The notes under the pieces were generated by a model, which had not been told where the DNA came from, made no database searches, and saw only the letters and a list, made by a program, of their open reading frames with translations. From contig CBDBIU010000005.1 in the NCBI GenBank assembly GCA_965206025.1, positions 1,426,001 through 1,490,000 of the forward strand: a stretch of 64,000 bases of DNA. The letters run 5' to 3'. Each line of letters starts with the position of its first letter. The first letter of the stretch is position 1. The translations under genes and the position numbers were made by a program. This DNA is from G963668345 sp965206025. Its GTDB lineage: Bacteria > Acidobacteriota > Terriglobia > Bryobacterales > UBA6623. This document shows, piece by piece, positions 52,473-60,636 of the stretch.

Positions 52473-52513
52473 GCAAGCTCTCCAGCTTGCCGCGTCGAGA
52501 CTCTTCTCGACGC
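52473..52513 (+). repeat. Two consecutive perfect hairpins
   Basis: GCAAGCT-CTCC-AGCTTGC (52473-52490) and GCGTCGAGA-CTCT-TCTCGACGC (52492-52513), preceded by GTGGC. The layout copies the GTGGCGC...TGTCGCC double hairpin seen elsewhere, but with entirely different stems. The rest of the interval 52263-52590 shows no gene. Confidence 0.6.
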
Positions 52514-52590
52514 TTGGGTTTCAGTCCGTGAAGCGGTTGAACTGTAAAATGTCAACGCAATTGCTACGAAAGCGGCATAATTGAGGGGCC

Positions 52591-53640
52591 GTGGCAAACC
52601 AAGAACATCTCAAAATGCCGAAGCGGGGGGTGAAGGCCTGGAATCAGTGGAGGAAAGAGAATCCTGGCGTCCGACCCGACCTCTACTCGGCGGACCTCAG
52701 CGAGGCGAACCTCAACGGGGCGAACCTCAGCTGGGCGAACCTCCGCGGCGCGAAACTCAGCGGGGCGAACCTCAGCGAGGCGATCCTCGACAACGCGATC
52801 CTCAGCGACGCGAACCTCATCGAGGCAAACCTCCGCGTGGCGAACCTCAGCGGGGCGAACCTCCGCAGGGCGAACCTCATCACGGCGGACCTCATGAGGG
52901 CGAACCTTGGCTGGGCGGACCTCAGCTGGACGAACTTCTGCGGGGCGGGCCTCACCGACGCGGACCTCACCAACGCGGCATTGAGAGAAACCCTCTTCGG
53001 AGACACCAATCTAAGCGGTACAAAAGGTCTAGAGTCCTGTGAGCATCTTGGTCCCAGCATTGTGGACCATCGGACACTCGCCAAGTCGGGAAAGCTGCCG
53101 TTGAAGTTCCTACGCGGCGTCGGCCTGCCGGACACCTTCATCGACTACGTGCCCTCGCTGCTCGGCGACACGCTTGAGTTCTACTCCTGCTTCATCAGCT
53201 ACTCCAGCAAGGACCAAGAATTCGCCGAGCGGCTGCACGCCGACCTGCAAGACAAGGGCGTCCGCTGCTGGCTCGACCGCGTCGACCTGCGAATCGGCGA
53301 CGAGCTACGCCCTGCAATCGATGAAGCAATCCGAATCCACGACAAGGTCTTGCTGATCCTTTCGGAATACTCCATGAAGAGCAAGTGGGTGGACCACGAG
53401 GTCAAAAAGGCCTTGAATCGGGAGATCGACCTAGAGGGCACTGTGCTGTTCCCTATCCGAGTGGACAGCGCGGTGATGAGGTCTCGAAAGGGTTGGGCCG
53501 CCGAGGTCCGGAAAGAACGGAACATCGGTGACTTTACTCGCTGGAAGGACCACGACACCTATCAGAAGGAGTTCGAACGACTGATCCGCGACCTGAAGCA
53601 AGAACCGAAGCGCTCGAAACGCAGGGGCGCTAGCACCTGA
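52591..53640 (+). CDS. Pentapeptide-repeat/TIR-domain protein, copy 1
   Basis: This 349-aa protein has a GTG start after a GAGGGG ribosome site. Residues 1-28 form a conserved leader (LKMPKRGVKAWNQWRKENPG), then ~20 pentapeptide repeats of the A(N/D)LSx type (NLSEAILDNAILSDANLIEA), predicted as a right-handed quadrilateral helix. A linker follows (VDHRTLAKSGKLPLKFLRGV), then a TIR domain from ~197 (FISYSSKDQEFAERLHADLQ). Glu270 in W266-VDHE is in the position of the NADase catalytic glutamate. TIR proteins with sensor domains often act in defence or NAD+ signalling. An IS21 lies upstream and a close paralogue downstream, so this looks mobile. Ligand and effect unknown. Confidence 0.85.
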   Translation: MANQEHLKMPKRGVKAWNQWRKENPGVRPDLYSADLSEANLNGANLSWANLRGAKLSGANLSEAILDNAILSDANLIEANLRVANLSGANLRRANLITADLMRANLGWADLSWTNFCGAGLTDADLTNAALRETLFGDTNLSGTKGLESCEHLGPSIVDHRTLAKSGKLPLKFLRGVGLPDTFIDYVPSLLGDTLEFYSCFISYSSKDQEFAERLHADLQDKGVRCWLDRVDLRIGDELRPAIDEAIRIHDKVLLILSEYSMKSKWVDHEVKKALNREIDLEGTVLFPIRVDSAVMRSRKGWAAEVRKERNIGDFTRWKDHDTYQKEFERLIRDLKQEPKRSKRRGAST

Positions 53641-53660
53641 CACCTGGAACCTAAAGAGAC

Positions 53661-54776
53661 ATGGCTAACCCGGAACATCTGAAGATCCTGAAGCAGGGGG
53701 TGGAAGTCTGGAATGGCTGGAGGGAAAACAATCCTGACAAGTACACGCTTGACCTGACGGACGTAGACCTCAGAGGGGTCAGAAGTCATTTCAGGGATGG
53801 CAGTGGCATGGGGTGGATCGACGAGGGGTACCCGGACCACAGCCTAGTCGGAGCGAAGCTTCAGGGAGCGGACTTCAGACATGTCTGGCTCGTAGCTGCG
53901 AATTTTCACGGAGCAAAACTCCAAGGGGCGGACTTCAGGAACGCTAGCTTGCTAGGCGCAAATCTCGGATATGCGGACTTGACACGTGCCGATCTTGAGG
54001 GAGTGTCGCTCCAAGGTGCAAACCTAACGGGCACAGCCCTGACGGGAGCGCGTTTAGTCAACGCCACACTTTATAACACCTCGTTCATAGGGGCCCAGCT
54101 GGACGGAGTCGACTTTGGCCAGGCTCAATTTTCTAAGACAGTATTCACCGATACAAACCTAGCACAGGCAAGAAACCTCGACTCCTGCTTACACCGAGGA
54201 CCTTCGCAGATCGACCACCGGACACTGGCCAAATCGGGAAAACTGCCGCTTGAGTTTTTGCGAGGGGTTGGCTTACCGGATACCTTCATTGACTACCTGC
54301 CCTCCCTGCTCGGCGAGGCGCTTCAGTTCTACACCTGCTTTATCAGCTACTCCAGCAAGGACCAGGAATTCGCCGAGCGGCTCCACGCCGACCTTCAAAA
54401 CAAGGGCGTCCGCTGCTGGTTCGCTTCCGAGGACTTGAAGATCGGGGCCAGGACCCGTCCCGCCATCGACGAAGCGATCCGCATACGCGACAAGCTGCTG
54501 CTGATCTTGTCCGAGAAATCGATTGCGAGCGACTGGGTGGAAAAGGAAGTTGAAACAGCCTTTGAAGAAGAGAGCCGGCGCAAGGAAACGGTGCTCTTCC
54601 CGATCCGGCTAGATGACACAGTGATGGACACGAACGAGGCTTGGGCAGCCGACATCCGCCGCATACGAAACATCGGCGACTTCCGCCACTGGAAAGACCA
54701 CGACGCCTACCAAAAAGCGTTCGACCGCCTCATCCGCGACCTGAAGCAAGAAGCGGAGGACGACGCAGCAGGATAA
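53661..54776 (+). CDS. Pentapeptide-repeat/TIR-domain protein, copy 2
   Basis: This 371-aa paralogue of copy 1 starts MANPEHLKILKQGVEVWNGW and follows it by 20 nt. Pentapeptide repeats are fewer and more degenerate (LQGADFRNASLLGANLGYAD), and an insert of ~22 residues interrupts the first turns. The linker and TIR domain are far better conserved (LAKSGKLPLEFLRGVGLPDT; FISYSSKDQEFAERLHADLQ), with candidate catalytic Glu296 in W292-VEKE. The variable sensor-like half and constant TIR half suggest diverging recognition with a common effector. ATG at 53661 is supported by alignment with copy 1. Same strand and short spacing suggest cotranscription. Confidence 0.88.
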   Translation: MANPEHLKILKQGVEVWNGWRENNPDKYTLDLTDVDLRGVRSHFRDGSGMGWIDEGYPDHSLVGAKLQGADFRHVWLVAANFHGAKLQGADFRNASLLGANLGYADLTRADLEGVSLQGANLTGTALTGARLVNATLYNTSFIGAQLDGVDFGQAQFSKTVFTDTNLAQARNLDSCLHRGPSQIDHRTLAKSGKLPLEFLRGVGLPDTFIDYLPSLLGEALQFYTCFISYSSKDQEFAERLHADLQNKGVRCWFASEDLKIGARTRPAIDEAIRIRDKLLLILSEKSIASDWVEKEVETAFEEESRRKETVLFPIRLDDTVMDTNEAWAADIRRIRNIGDFRHWKDHDAYQKAFDRLIRDLKQEAEDDAAG

Positions 54777-54788
54777 CTGAAGGGGGCC

Positions 54789-54875
54789 ATGGCGAACCAG
54801 AGCACCTCAAGCGCGTAACGCCGGGCTCGCGAAGACCTGCGGCTTCTCCGGTTGCGTGTGCAAGAAGGGAACCCA
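54789..54875 (+). pseudogene. Start of a third pentapeptide/TIR copy, truncated
   Basis: ATGGCGAACCAGAGCACCTC, then AAG, equals the first eight codons of copies 1 and 2 (MAN[P/Q]EHLK) with one base missing after AAC. A good ribosome site, AAGGGGGCC, precedes it as in a real gene. After ~10 codons the sequence no longer matches. It is the stub of a third tandem unit. Confidence 0.6.
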
Positions 54876-54915
54876 CGATCGAGCAGGGCGACACTCTGGT
54901 TCCCGGCCCGAGCTT

Positions 54916-54987
54916 GTAGCGTGGATCTAGGCGGGCGGGATCACTCTTCCCTTTCGCGCGATCGGTTCGTCGCCCGCCAGATCCGCG
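54916..54987. repeat. Short fold-back repeat family D, copy 2
   Basis: GTAGCGTGGATCTAGGCGGG and, inverted, GCCCGCCAGATCCGCG have the same layout as 16825-16894. Near 55080, AAAAATACCAAACAAACC resembles the family E end string. D and E therefore occur together in both regions. Confidence 0.6.
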
Positions 54988-55163
54988 GCTTTTCGTTCAT
55001 CCGCCAACGGAGACACTTGACACCCCCGCTATTCTGAAGGGGGAGACTGCTGAGACGGCATGACGCTCGACCACGCCGGGAAAAATACCAAACAAACCAA
55101 ATTTCACGCAACCAACGTAGAATCAACGGGTTGCGGTAACACCGAGCCCCCGGGCGGCGGCTA

Positions 55164-55227
55164 GGACAAACAAGAGTGTTTGTCCCTACCGGGTCGATTT
55201 GGTAGGGACCGGCACTCTTGCCGGTCC
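55164..55227 (+). repeat. Pair of perfect hairpins with unrelated stems
   Basis: GGACAAACA-AGAG-TGTTTGTCC (55164-55185) and GGACCGGCA-CTCT-TGCCGGTCC (55206-55227), joined by a CCTACC...GGTAGG stem. Both 9-bp stems are perfect. The second loop is CTCT as at 52501; the first (AGAG) is its complement. Confidence 0.65.
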
Positions 55228-55268
55228 TTCAGCTTTTCTGATTTCGTGGGCGAATAGGACAGGGTGGC

Positions 55269-55340
55269 CGGCCCGCGGGGACTCGAACCCCGAACAACCG
55301 GCTTAGAAGGCCGGTGCTCTATCCGGTTGAGCTACGGGCC
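55269..55340 (-). tRNA. tRNA-Arg (anticodon UCU)
   Basis: The minus strand reads GGCCCGTAGCTCAACCGGAT and forms a cloverleaf. The acceptor is GGCCCGT/GCGGGCC, the anticodon arm is CCGGC-CTTCTAA-GCCGG with anticodon TCT (AGA codons), and the T arm is CGGGG-TTCGAGT-CCCCG. No CCA is encoded (GCC follows). Its 3' end points to the TIR/IS21 block, a common arrangement at island borders. Confidence 0.94.
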
Positions 55341-55646
55341 GCAACGAGACTTACTCAGTATGGCAAACAGCGCCAGGAGATGCTTATCACGCCCTCCGGC
55401 TCTGCGGTGAGATCAGCGGGCCATGACGGAGACGCGAAGAGCGATCCTTCAGACTGGCTTTGCCTTCGCCGCGGCGGCCCGGGGAGTCTCGCCGGCGAGG
55501 ATGCATCGAACCAGAAGGGCTCGACCTTTGGGCGTCCATCGGGCATGCTGACGGATGTTCATTCGGCCTCTCCAGGATCGTGGTCATTCGACAACTCCAG
55601 CTTCCCCGGTGCGGGACCGAATGAACAACCTGTCAAGAGATCACAG
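55341..55646. other. Intergenic, nothing recognised
   Basis: Between tRNA-Arg and the small membrane gene. Frames here have no supported product; the sequence should contain the tRNA promoter. Confidence 0.35.
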
Positions 55647-55937
55647 CTAGCGCCACATGCGCCAGGCTTCCGCGACCCCGATCCACATGTTGACCAGGCC
55701 GATACCGGAGACGGCGCCGCGGACGTAGGCGCTCAGCCAAAGGGGATTCCAGGCAGGCGTCAGCGAAGAGAAGTAGTTGGCGTCCCACAGATCCGTCCAG
55801 GGCAACAGCAGCAGCACAAAACCGATTTCCAAGCAAAAGAGCACAAAGAAAACATGGGTCAACGTGTTCGCCCGAGTCCCCTTGGGACGCCCCCCCGGCT
55901 GCACCTCCCGGCCTGAGTGACGCTGCAGTAACTCCAT
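55647..55937 (-). CDS. Small two-helix membrane protein
   Basis: This 96-aa product has two hydrophobic segments (THVFFVLFCLEIGFVLLLLP and GAVSGIGLVNMWIGVAEAW) linked by ~30 aromatic-rich residues. Its ATG overlaps the rnhB stop codon (TAATG), so it is coupled to rnhB at the end of the translation operon. I do not recognise a family; role unknown. Confidence 0.7.
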   Translation of the reverse strand: MELLQRHSGREVQPGGRPKGTRANTLTHVFFVLFCLEIGFVLLLLPWTDLWDANYFSSLTPAWNPLWLSAYVRGAVSGIGLVNMWIGVAEAWRMWR

Positions 55938-56680
55938 TACGTTTGATCGTGCAACAGGCCTTCCCGATCAACGTCAGGGAACAACGGGAGCGTCCCGGGG
56001 GGGCTCCTGCGTAGTTCGGGCGGAAACCGCGAGTGATCGGCCACGGGGCGAAAGCTCAGGCGGTGTAGGGGCGTGGGACCGAAACGCTTCAGCGCCCGCA
56101 GGTGGGCGGGGCTGGCGTAGCCCTTGTTCGAAGCCAGCTGGTACTCGGGGAAGACCTCGTCCCAGGCGCGCATCCAACCATCTCGCTCCACCTTGGCTAC
56201 GATAGACGCGGCTGCGATCGAGCGGCTCCGCCGATCGCCTCTAATTAACGATCGCTGGCCCACGTCGAGATCAAGCGTCATGGCGTCGGCCAGCACGTAA
56301 TCGGCCGCCACGGGCAGGGCCAAAACGGCGTCGCGCATCGCCCGCCTCGCGGCCTGATAGATGTTTAGGCAATCGATGTGGGCGCTGTCGCTAGCGGCTA
56401 CGGCTACGGCCACGGCTCGCTCCCGGATGCGGCGGCTCAGCGTTTCACGCGTTGCGGGATCCAGGCGTTTGCTGTCGTCGAGGCCGCGGATCGGTTTTTC
56501 CGGGTCCAGGATCACGGCGGCCGCGACGACCGGGCCAAACAGGCAGCCTCGACCGACCTCGTCCACTCCGGCGATGCGCCGCAAGCCCTGTTCGTGCGCT
56601 CGGCGCTCCCAACGGCTGGTCGGTTTGGGGTAAGCGGCTCGGCGCTCGGCGCTTGACCGACGCGTGTTGGCCCGATTCAT
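55937..56680 (-). CDS. rnhB: Ribonuclease HII
   Basis: This 247-aa enzyme removes ribonucleotides from DNA-RNA hybrids. The active site is visible in IAGVDEVGRGCLFGPVVAAA (Asp-Glu) and YVLADAMTLD (Asp). The conserved SIAAASIVAKVERDGWM precedes YQLASNKGYASPAHLRALK. It sits in the usual rplS-rnhB order. The ~28-residue basic leader is longer than in E. coli; an internal start is possible but none has a better ribosome site. Confidence 0.94.
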   Translation of the reverse strand: MNRANTRRSSAERRAAYPKPTSRWERRAHEQGLRRIAGVDEVGRGCLFGPVVAAAVILDPEKPIRGLDDSKRLDPATRETLSRRIRERAVAVAVAASDSAHIDCLNIYQAARRAMRDAVLALPVAADYVLADAMTLDLDVGQRSLIRGDRRSRSIAAASIVAKVERDGWMRAWDEVFPEYQLASNKGYASPAHLRALKRFGPTPLHRLSFRPVADHSRFPPELRRSPPGTLPLFPDVDREGLLHDQT

Positions 56681-56687
56681 CCGAGGG

Positions 56688-57050
56688 TCATCGTGAATCG
56701 GAGCGGCGGCGGTCGCGAAGCCGCGCCGCCTTGCCCCGTAGTTTGCGGAGATAATACAGTTTCGCCCGGCGCACTCGAGCCTGCCGGAGAACCTGGATGC
56801 CGCCGATCACCGGCGAATGGAGGGGAAAGATTCGTTCAACGCCCACGCCGAAACTCGTCTTGCGCACCGTAATGGTCTCACTCAATCCGGTGTTGTTGCG
56901 TGCGATCAACACGCCTTCAAACGCCTGAAGCCTCTCTTTGTCGCCCTCGCGAATACGCACCTGCACCCGAATCGTGTCACCCGGTTCGAGCGCGGGGATC
57001 TCATCCTTCTTGTGCTGTGCGTAGATCTTTTCGATCACCTTGCTCGTCAT
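56688..57050 (-). CDS. rplS: 50S ribosomal protein bL19
   Basis: This 120-aa protein shows the full bL19 signature: IPALEPGDTIRVQVRIREGD, RLQAFEGVLIARNNTGLSET and FTV-type core GVGVERIFPLHSPVIGGIQV, with the C-terminal basic tail (ARVRRAKLYYLRKLRGKAAR). It lies at the interface of the 30S and 50S subunits. It is placed after trmD as in most bacteria. Confidence 0.97.
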   Translation of the reverse strand: MTSKVIEKIYAQHKKDEIPALEPGDTIRVQVRIREGDKERLQAFEGVLIARNNTGLSETITVRKTSFGVGVERIFPLHSPVIGGIQVLRQARVRRAKLYYLRKLRGKAARLRDRRRSDSR

Positions 57051-57066
57051 AGGAATCTCCGATTGT

Positions 57067-57825
57067 TTATGGCCTCTCCTCGGCGACCTCGCGCAGAAGC
57101 AGGCGGTCCTCTTTGGAAAGGGCGGCGGATTGCAAAAGGTCGGGGCGGTTTCTCAATGTCTTCTCGATCGCGGCTCGTTTTCTCCAACGGCGGATCTCTT
57201 CATGGTTGCCGCTTAGTAGAACCGGCGGAACCGCCCAGCCGCGGAAGGTCGACGGCCGCGTGTAATAGGGAAAGTCGAGCATTCCCAGACCGCCCTCGGG
57301 CCTTGGCGCAAAAGACTCGCGATCGGTCGAGCGTTCGTTTCCGACAACACCGGGCAGCAATCGCGCCACGCTGTCAAGCACGAGACCGGCGGCCCACTCT
57401 CCTCCGCTCAGCACGAAGTTGCCGACCGAGATCTCTTCATCGGCCAGATGTTGGTTCACCCGTTCGTCTACTCCTTCGTAGCGGCCGCATATCAATGTTA
57501 CTTCATCGTAGCCCGCCAGTCGCGCCGCTGTTGCCTGATCGAACAGGCGCCCCTGCGCCGACAGCACGACCGTGCGGCTTTTCTTTCCGTCCGAGCCGGC
57601 TCGGATTTCCGTGACAGCACGGAAGATAGGCTCCACTTTCATGACCATCCCCTCGTCGCCCCCGAAGGGCCGGTCATCGACGGTGCGGTGACGATCGGAT
57701 GCATGATCGCGCAGGTCGTGAAATCGGATCTCAACCTGCCCGGCCTTTTGAGCCCGCGCGATCACCCCGCAGTCAAACGGGCCCTCGAAGAATCGCGGGA
57801 AAATCGTGACAATATGGAAAACCAT
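57067..57825 (-). CDS. trmD: tRNA (guanine37-N1)-methyltransferase TrmD
   Basis: This 252-aa SPOUT enzyme methylates G37 next to the anticodon, which prevents +1 frameshifting. Motifs: FHIVTIFPRFFEGPFDCGVI at the N-terminus, DDRPFGGDEGMVMKVEPIF, ICGRYEGVDERV and the trefoil-knot VGNFVLSGGEWAAGLVLDSV. In the canonical order rimM-trmD-rplS, with a 1-nt gap to rimM. Confidence 0.96.
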   Translation of the reverse strand: MVFHIVTIFPRFFEGPFDCGVIARAQKAGQVEIRFHDLRDHASDRHRTVDDRPFGGDEGMVMKVEPIFRAVTEIRAGSDGKKSRTVVLSAQGRLFDQATAARLAGYDEVTLICGRYEGVDERVNQHLADEEISVGNFVLSGGEWAAGLVLDSVARLLPGVVGNERSTDRESFAPRPEGGLGMLDFPYYTRPSTFRGWAVPPVLLSGNHEEIRRWRKRAAIEKTLRNRPDLLQSAALSKEDRLLLREVAEERP

Positions 57826-57826
57826 C

Positions 57827-58360
57827 TCACGAATTCAGGTCCTCCAGACCTTCCGGCATGCGCACCCGGATCTGCTGCTGCTCGGGGTCAATCTCGACGC
57901 AGATGCCGCGAACAAAAGGAATCAAGATCTCCCTCCCTTCGGCTTTGACCCGCAATAGCAGCTGACCGCCCGGTTCCAAGACATCTTCCACGCAGCCGAC
58001 GCTGTCGCCGCTATCGGCGTCGACCACCCGGCACCCGATCAGGTCCCGAAAGAAAAACTCTTCCTCTGGGAGGGGGCCTATTTCTTCTTCCGGAAGCCGC
58101 ACCCGGCAGCCCCGCAACTCTTCCGCCTCGCTGATTGAATCGATCCCGCGGAACTTGAGAATCAAGCGGCCCTTGTGGCTCCAAGTGCGCTCGATCGTCA
58201 GCTCTCGCCGGGCCCCGGCGGCATCTTCGACCAGCACCCCTCGCACCCGCTCGAATCGGACCGCTTCGCCGCTCAGGTCTTCAGCGACCAATTCACCCCG
58301 ATTGCCCCGGGGCCGAACGAGCCGCGCGATGGTAACGTAGGGCTGTCGGCTCTCGGCCAC
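57827..58360 (-). CDS. rimM: Ribosome maturation factor RimM
   Basis: This 177-aa protein has an N-terminal domain (VTIARLVRPRGNRGELVAED; WSHKGRLILKFRGIDSISEA) and a PRC-barrel C-terminal domain (FFFRDLIGCRVVDADSGDSV; ILIPFVRGICVEID). It assists 30S head assembly via uS19. Its start is 5 nt downstream of the khpA stop, in the same operon. Confidence 0.94.
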   Translation of the reverse strand: MAESRQPYVTIARLVRPRGNRGELVAEDLSGEAVRFERVRGVLVEDAAGARRELTIERTWSHKGRLILKFRGIDSISEAEELRGCRVRLPEEEIGPLPEEEFFFRDLIGCRVVDADSGDSVGCVEDVLEPGGQLLLRVKAEGREILIPFVRGICVEIDPEQQQIRVRMPEGLEDLNS

Positions 58361-58365
58361 CGGTG

Positions 58366-58617
58366 TTACTCGAGGATTTCGAGCGTAAAGCGTTTCTTCA
58401 GCTTCATGCCGGCGGCGCCCAGCAGGGTCCTAATGGACTTGGCAGTTCGCCCCTTCTTACCGATCACCTTGCCCAGATCACTCGGGTCAACTTTCAACTC
58501 CAAGACTTTCACTTGCTCGCCTTCGACGAGCTTGACCGAGACTTCCTCCGGCTTATCCACGAGAGCTTTGGCGATCAGTTCGACCAATTCTACGACCGGT
58601 TCCACGGACGCATCCAC
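58366..58617 (-). CDS. khpA: KH-domain RNA-binding protein KhpA
   Basis: This 83-aa single KH domain has the GxxG loop in LGKVIGKKGRTAKSIRTLLG. The GTG start at 58617 is preceded by AGGAGGTG at ideal spacing. It partners with KhpB in RNA binding and cell-division control in Gram-positives, and lies between rpsP and rimM in most genomes. Here rpsP is 2.2 kb away, with foreign DNA between, so khpA must have a new promoter; an AT-rich patch at 58700-58765 is a candidate. Confidence 0.93.
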   Translation of the reverse strand: MDASVEPVVELVELIAKALVDKPEEVSVKLVEGEQVKVLELKVDPSDLGKVIGKKGRTAKSIRTLLGAAGMKLKKRFTLEILE

Positions 58618-58699
58618 GATGCACCTCCTGCCGGCAGCGATCAGTAACCTTAGAACGTCTTCAGCCTATGTGGATATTTGCGCTCTCAGGCGTCACACG

Positions 58700-58765
58700 A
58701 GCCGTTTTCGGACTCGTATTGTTGGAATATTCGACTATAAGGCTATAATTCGGATTCTTTTCTTT
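58700..58765 (-). promoter_or_regulatory. AT-rich patch, candidate promoter of the khpA-rimM-trmD-rplS operon
   Basis: On the minus strand this reads CGAATTATAGCCTTATAGTC and continues AATATTCCAACAATACG, markedly lower in GC than its surroundings and ~90-150 nt upstream of khpA. It contains TATAGT-like -10 possibilities. No unambiguous -35/-10 pair can be assigned. Confidence 0.35.
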
Positions 58766-58849
58766 CCCATCGCGGCTGGCGCGCCCTCTCGCCAGACGAT
58801 CCGACTCCTCGCCACGGTCTCTTCCGTTCCCTCTATTTCTTGTTGCAGC

Positions 58850-59087
58850 CCTTGGCGGCGCACGAGCGTCTAAGACTGATGGATGATCTGCTGGCCTGGG
58901 CCGGTGGAAAGCCGAGTGCCCGCTCTGAGTGTCGGCCAGTGACGGTTGAAGAAGCCGTCGCCTTGGGGGAAGCGGACCTAGTCGGAATAGGCGCGCATAC
59001 CGTGACGCACTCCTTGCTGTCGGCCCTGTCTCCCTCTGAGCAATCCTTCGAGATCCGGCGCGGCAAGGAGGCTTTAGCCAGGATTTC
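58850..59087 (+). pseudogene. Internal fragment of a polysaccharide deacetylase gene
   Basis: The plus-strand frame gives AAHERLRLMDDLLAWAGGKP, then EAVALGEADLVGIGAHTVTH followed by SLLSALSPSEQSFEIRRGKE. The GxHTxTHxxLS block is the metal-binding motif of polysaccharide deacetylases (NodB family). Neither the N-terminal catalytic part nor the C-terminal barrel strands are present, and the downstream sequence diverges, so it is a decayed fragment. Confidence 0.65.
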
Positions 59088-59304
59088 CGTTTTGGCCTTG
59101 GCACGGCCACAGTATACATCCGCGCCGGCCCGAATGCCACGTCTTTTCGCGCTGAACCCTGCACATCCCCTCCGCCGGTAGGCGCCAGGGCTCGTCCGTC
59201 CGCTCACAGACGTTGATTGCGCGGCCTGAACGGCGCTGCGGCCGACACTGCTCCCTGCCAAACCTTTTTGGAGCCGAAAACTGTTGATCCTAGCCCGGTC
59301 AACG

Positions 59305-60636
59305 CTACCCGCTCGGCAGCGGCAGCGCCCAGATCCTGTGCAGCATGTCACCGAACAGCCGCCGGTTCAGATGCCCCTCGGCCAGCAGCAACCAGTAGTA
59401 GCGGGCATGCTTGACCAGCCGCCCGCCGGTCTTCATCAGCCGCTGCTGCAAGCTCGTCAGCGACCAGCTCTTGATGCTTGGTGGCAGTCCCAGCCGCCGC
59501 CACAGGTTGCCGAGGTTGTAAGCCAGGACGCTGAGTTGCAAGCGAACTTCGTTCGCGCGAAAACGATGGCACGACAACCGTGTCCAATTCGTGGCCTGCT
59601 TGCCTTCCTTGATCCACTGCTCGGCCGTGCCGCGCTTGTTGTAAAAGCGCACCACCGAGCGACTGGGCCGGGTCATGTTGGTGACGATGAAGCCGGGTTG
59701 CGCGAACAGTTCGCCCGGGTGGTGCTCAACCTTCGCTACGATGCGCCGCGGTTTGCTCCAACTGGCGGCCTGATAGCGGAAGCTCTTGTAGCGCACCAGG
59801 GGCTTGGCGCTCGGCCTGCCCGGTGGCCGAAACAGGATGTCCTCGATCTCCAACTCCAGGCTCTTGTTGGCCGGAATGCGAATGGCGTACTGTACTCCGC
59901 GTTCCTCCGAAGCCTCATAAACCTCCGGCTTGGCAAAGGCCGCATCGCCCCGGAAGGCGACCTGCTTGCCCGCAGCCTGTTGGCGCTCGATCTCCGGCAA
60001 CAATAGCTCATCCCAGTCGTCGGCGCTGTGCACGTTGCCTGGACGCAGCTTTGCAGCGAGGCAATCACCATGACCGTTGAACAAAAGCAACGGATGGTAG
60101 CAGACCGACTCGAAGTGTCCGTTGTAGGCACTGCCTTCCTGTTGGCCATGGACCGGACTCTCGGTGGAGTCCATGTCCAGAACGACCCGCTCGGAGTCGT
60201 CGAACGCCTCCGCTTGCCCGACCAGCTCTCGGTTCAGCGCCATCAGCCCCAGCAGGTTCTCTTCGCTCGCCAGCATCTCCGTCTCGAAGCCGTGCAGCGT
60301 CGAGGTCAAGGCCGCACCGCGATCCCAGATCTTCTGCGAACCGATCAGCCGAAACGTCGGATCGATCGAAACCCGCTCGGCGTCGTTGAGGTCCTCGTAG
60401 CCCGCCAAGCGGCTGTAGACCGACTGCCGCAACAGATCAGCGAGCGTGAACTGCTTGTTTGTGCCTTGCCGGGAGTCGCTGAGATGCTCGTCAATCAGTT
60501 CTCCGAGACCGAGCCGTTCGTCCAGTTCGCGAACCAAAATCAGGCCACCATCAGAAGTGACGTGCGATCCCTGGAAATCGACTTTCAACAAGCCGTTGAA
60601 ACTTAGCTGGAATGGCTTGGTTTGTTTTTCACCCAT
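59305..60636 (-). CDS. IS1380-family transposase
   Basis: This 443-aa protein starts GEKQTKPFQLSFNGLLKVDF, then SDGGLILVRELDERLGL, the IS1380 N-terminus. DDE residues fall in ERVVLDMDSTESPVHGQQEG (Asp), VAFRGDAAFAKPEVYEASEE (Asp) and RGTAEQWIKEGKQATNWTRL (Glu). Full length and motifs suggest it could be active. I could not find convincing terminal inverted repeats by eye, so the IS borders are undefined (they must lie within 59090-60780). It separates rpsP from khpA. Confidence 0.93.
   Translation of the reverse strand: MGEKQTKPFQLSFNGLLKVDFQGSHVTSDGGLILVRELDERLGLGELIDEHLSDSRQGTNKQFTLADLLRQSVYSRLAGYEDLNDAERVSIDPTFRLIGSQKIWDRGAALTSTLHGFETEMLASEENLLGLMALNRELVGQAEAFDDSERVVLDMDSTESPVHGQQEGSAYNGHFESVCYHPLLLFNGHGDCLAAKLRPGNVHSADDWDELLLPEIERQQAAGKQVAFRGDAAFAKPEVYEASEERGVQYAIRIPANKSLELEIEDILFRPPGRPSAKPLVRYKSFRYQAASWSKPRRIVAKVEHHPGELFAQPGFIVTNMTRPSRSVVRFYNKRGTAEQWIKEGKQATNWTRLSCHRFRANEVRLQLSVLAYNLGNLWRRLGLPPSIKSWSLTSLQQRLMKTGGRLVKHARYYWLLLAEGHLNRRLFGDMLHRIWALPLPSG

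Noticed and set aside
52683..52990. Periodic 15-nt direct repeats resembling a short tandem repeat or CRISPR-like array
   Set aside because: The period is the codon footprint of pentapeptide repeats in an intact reading frame; there are no spacers or longer repeats.
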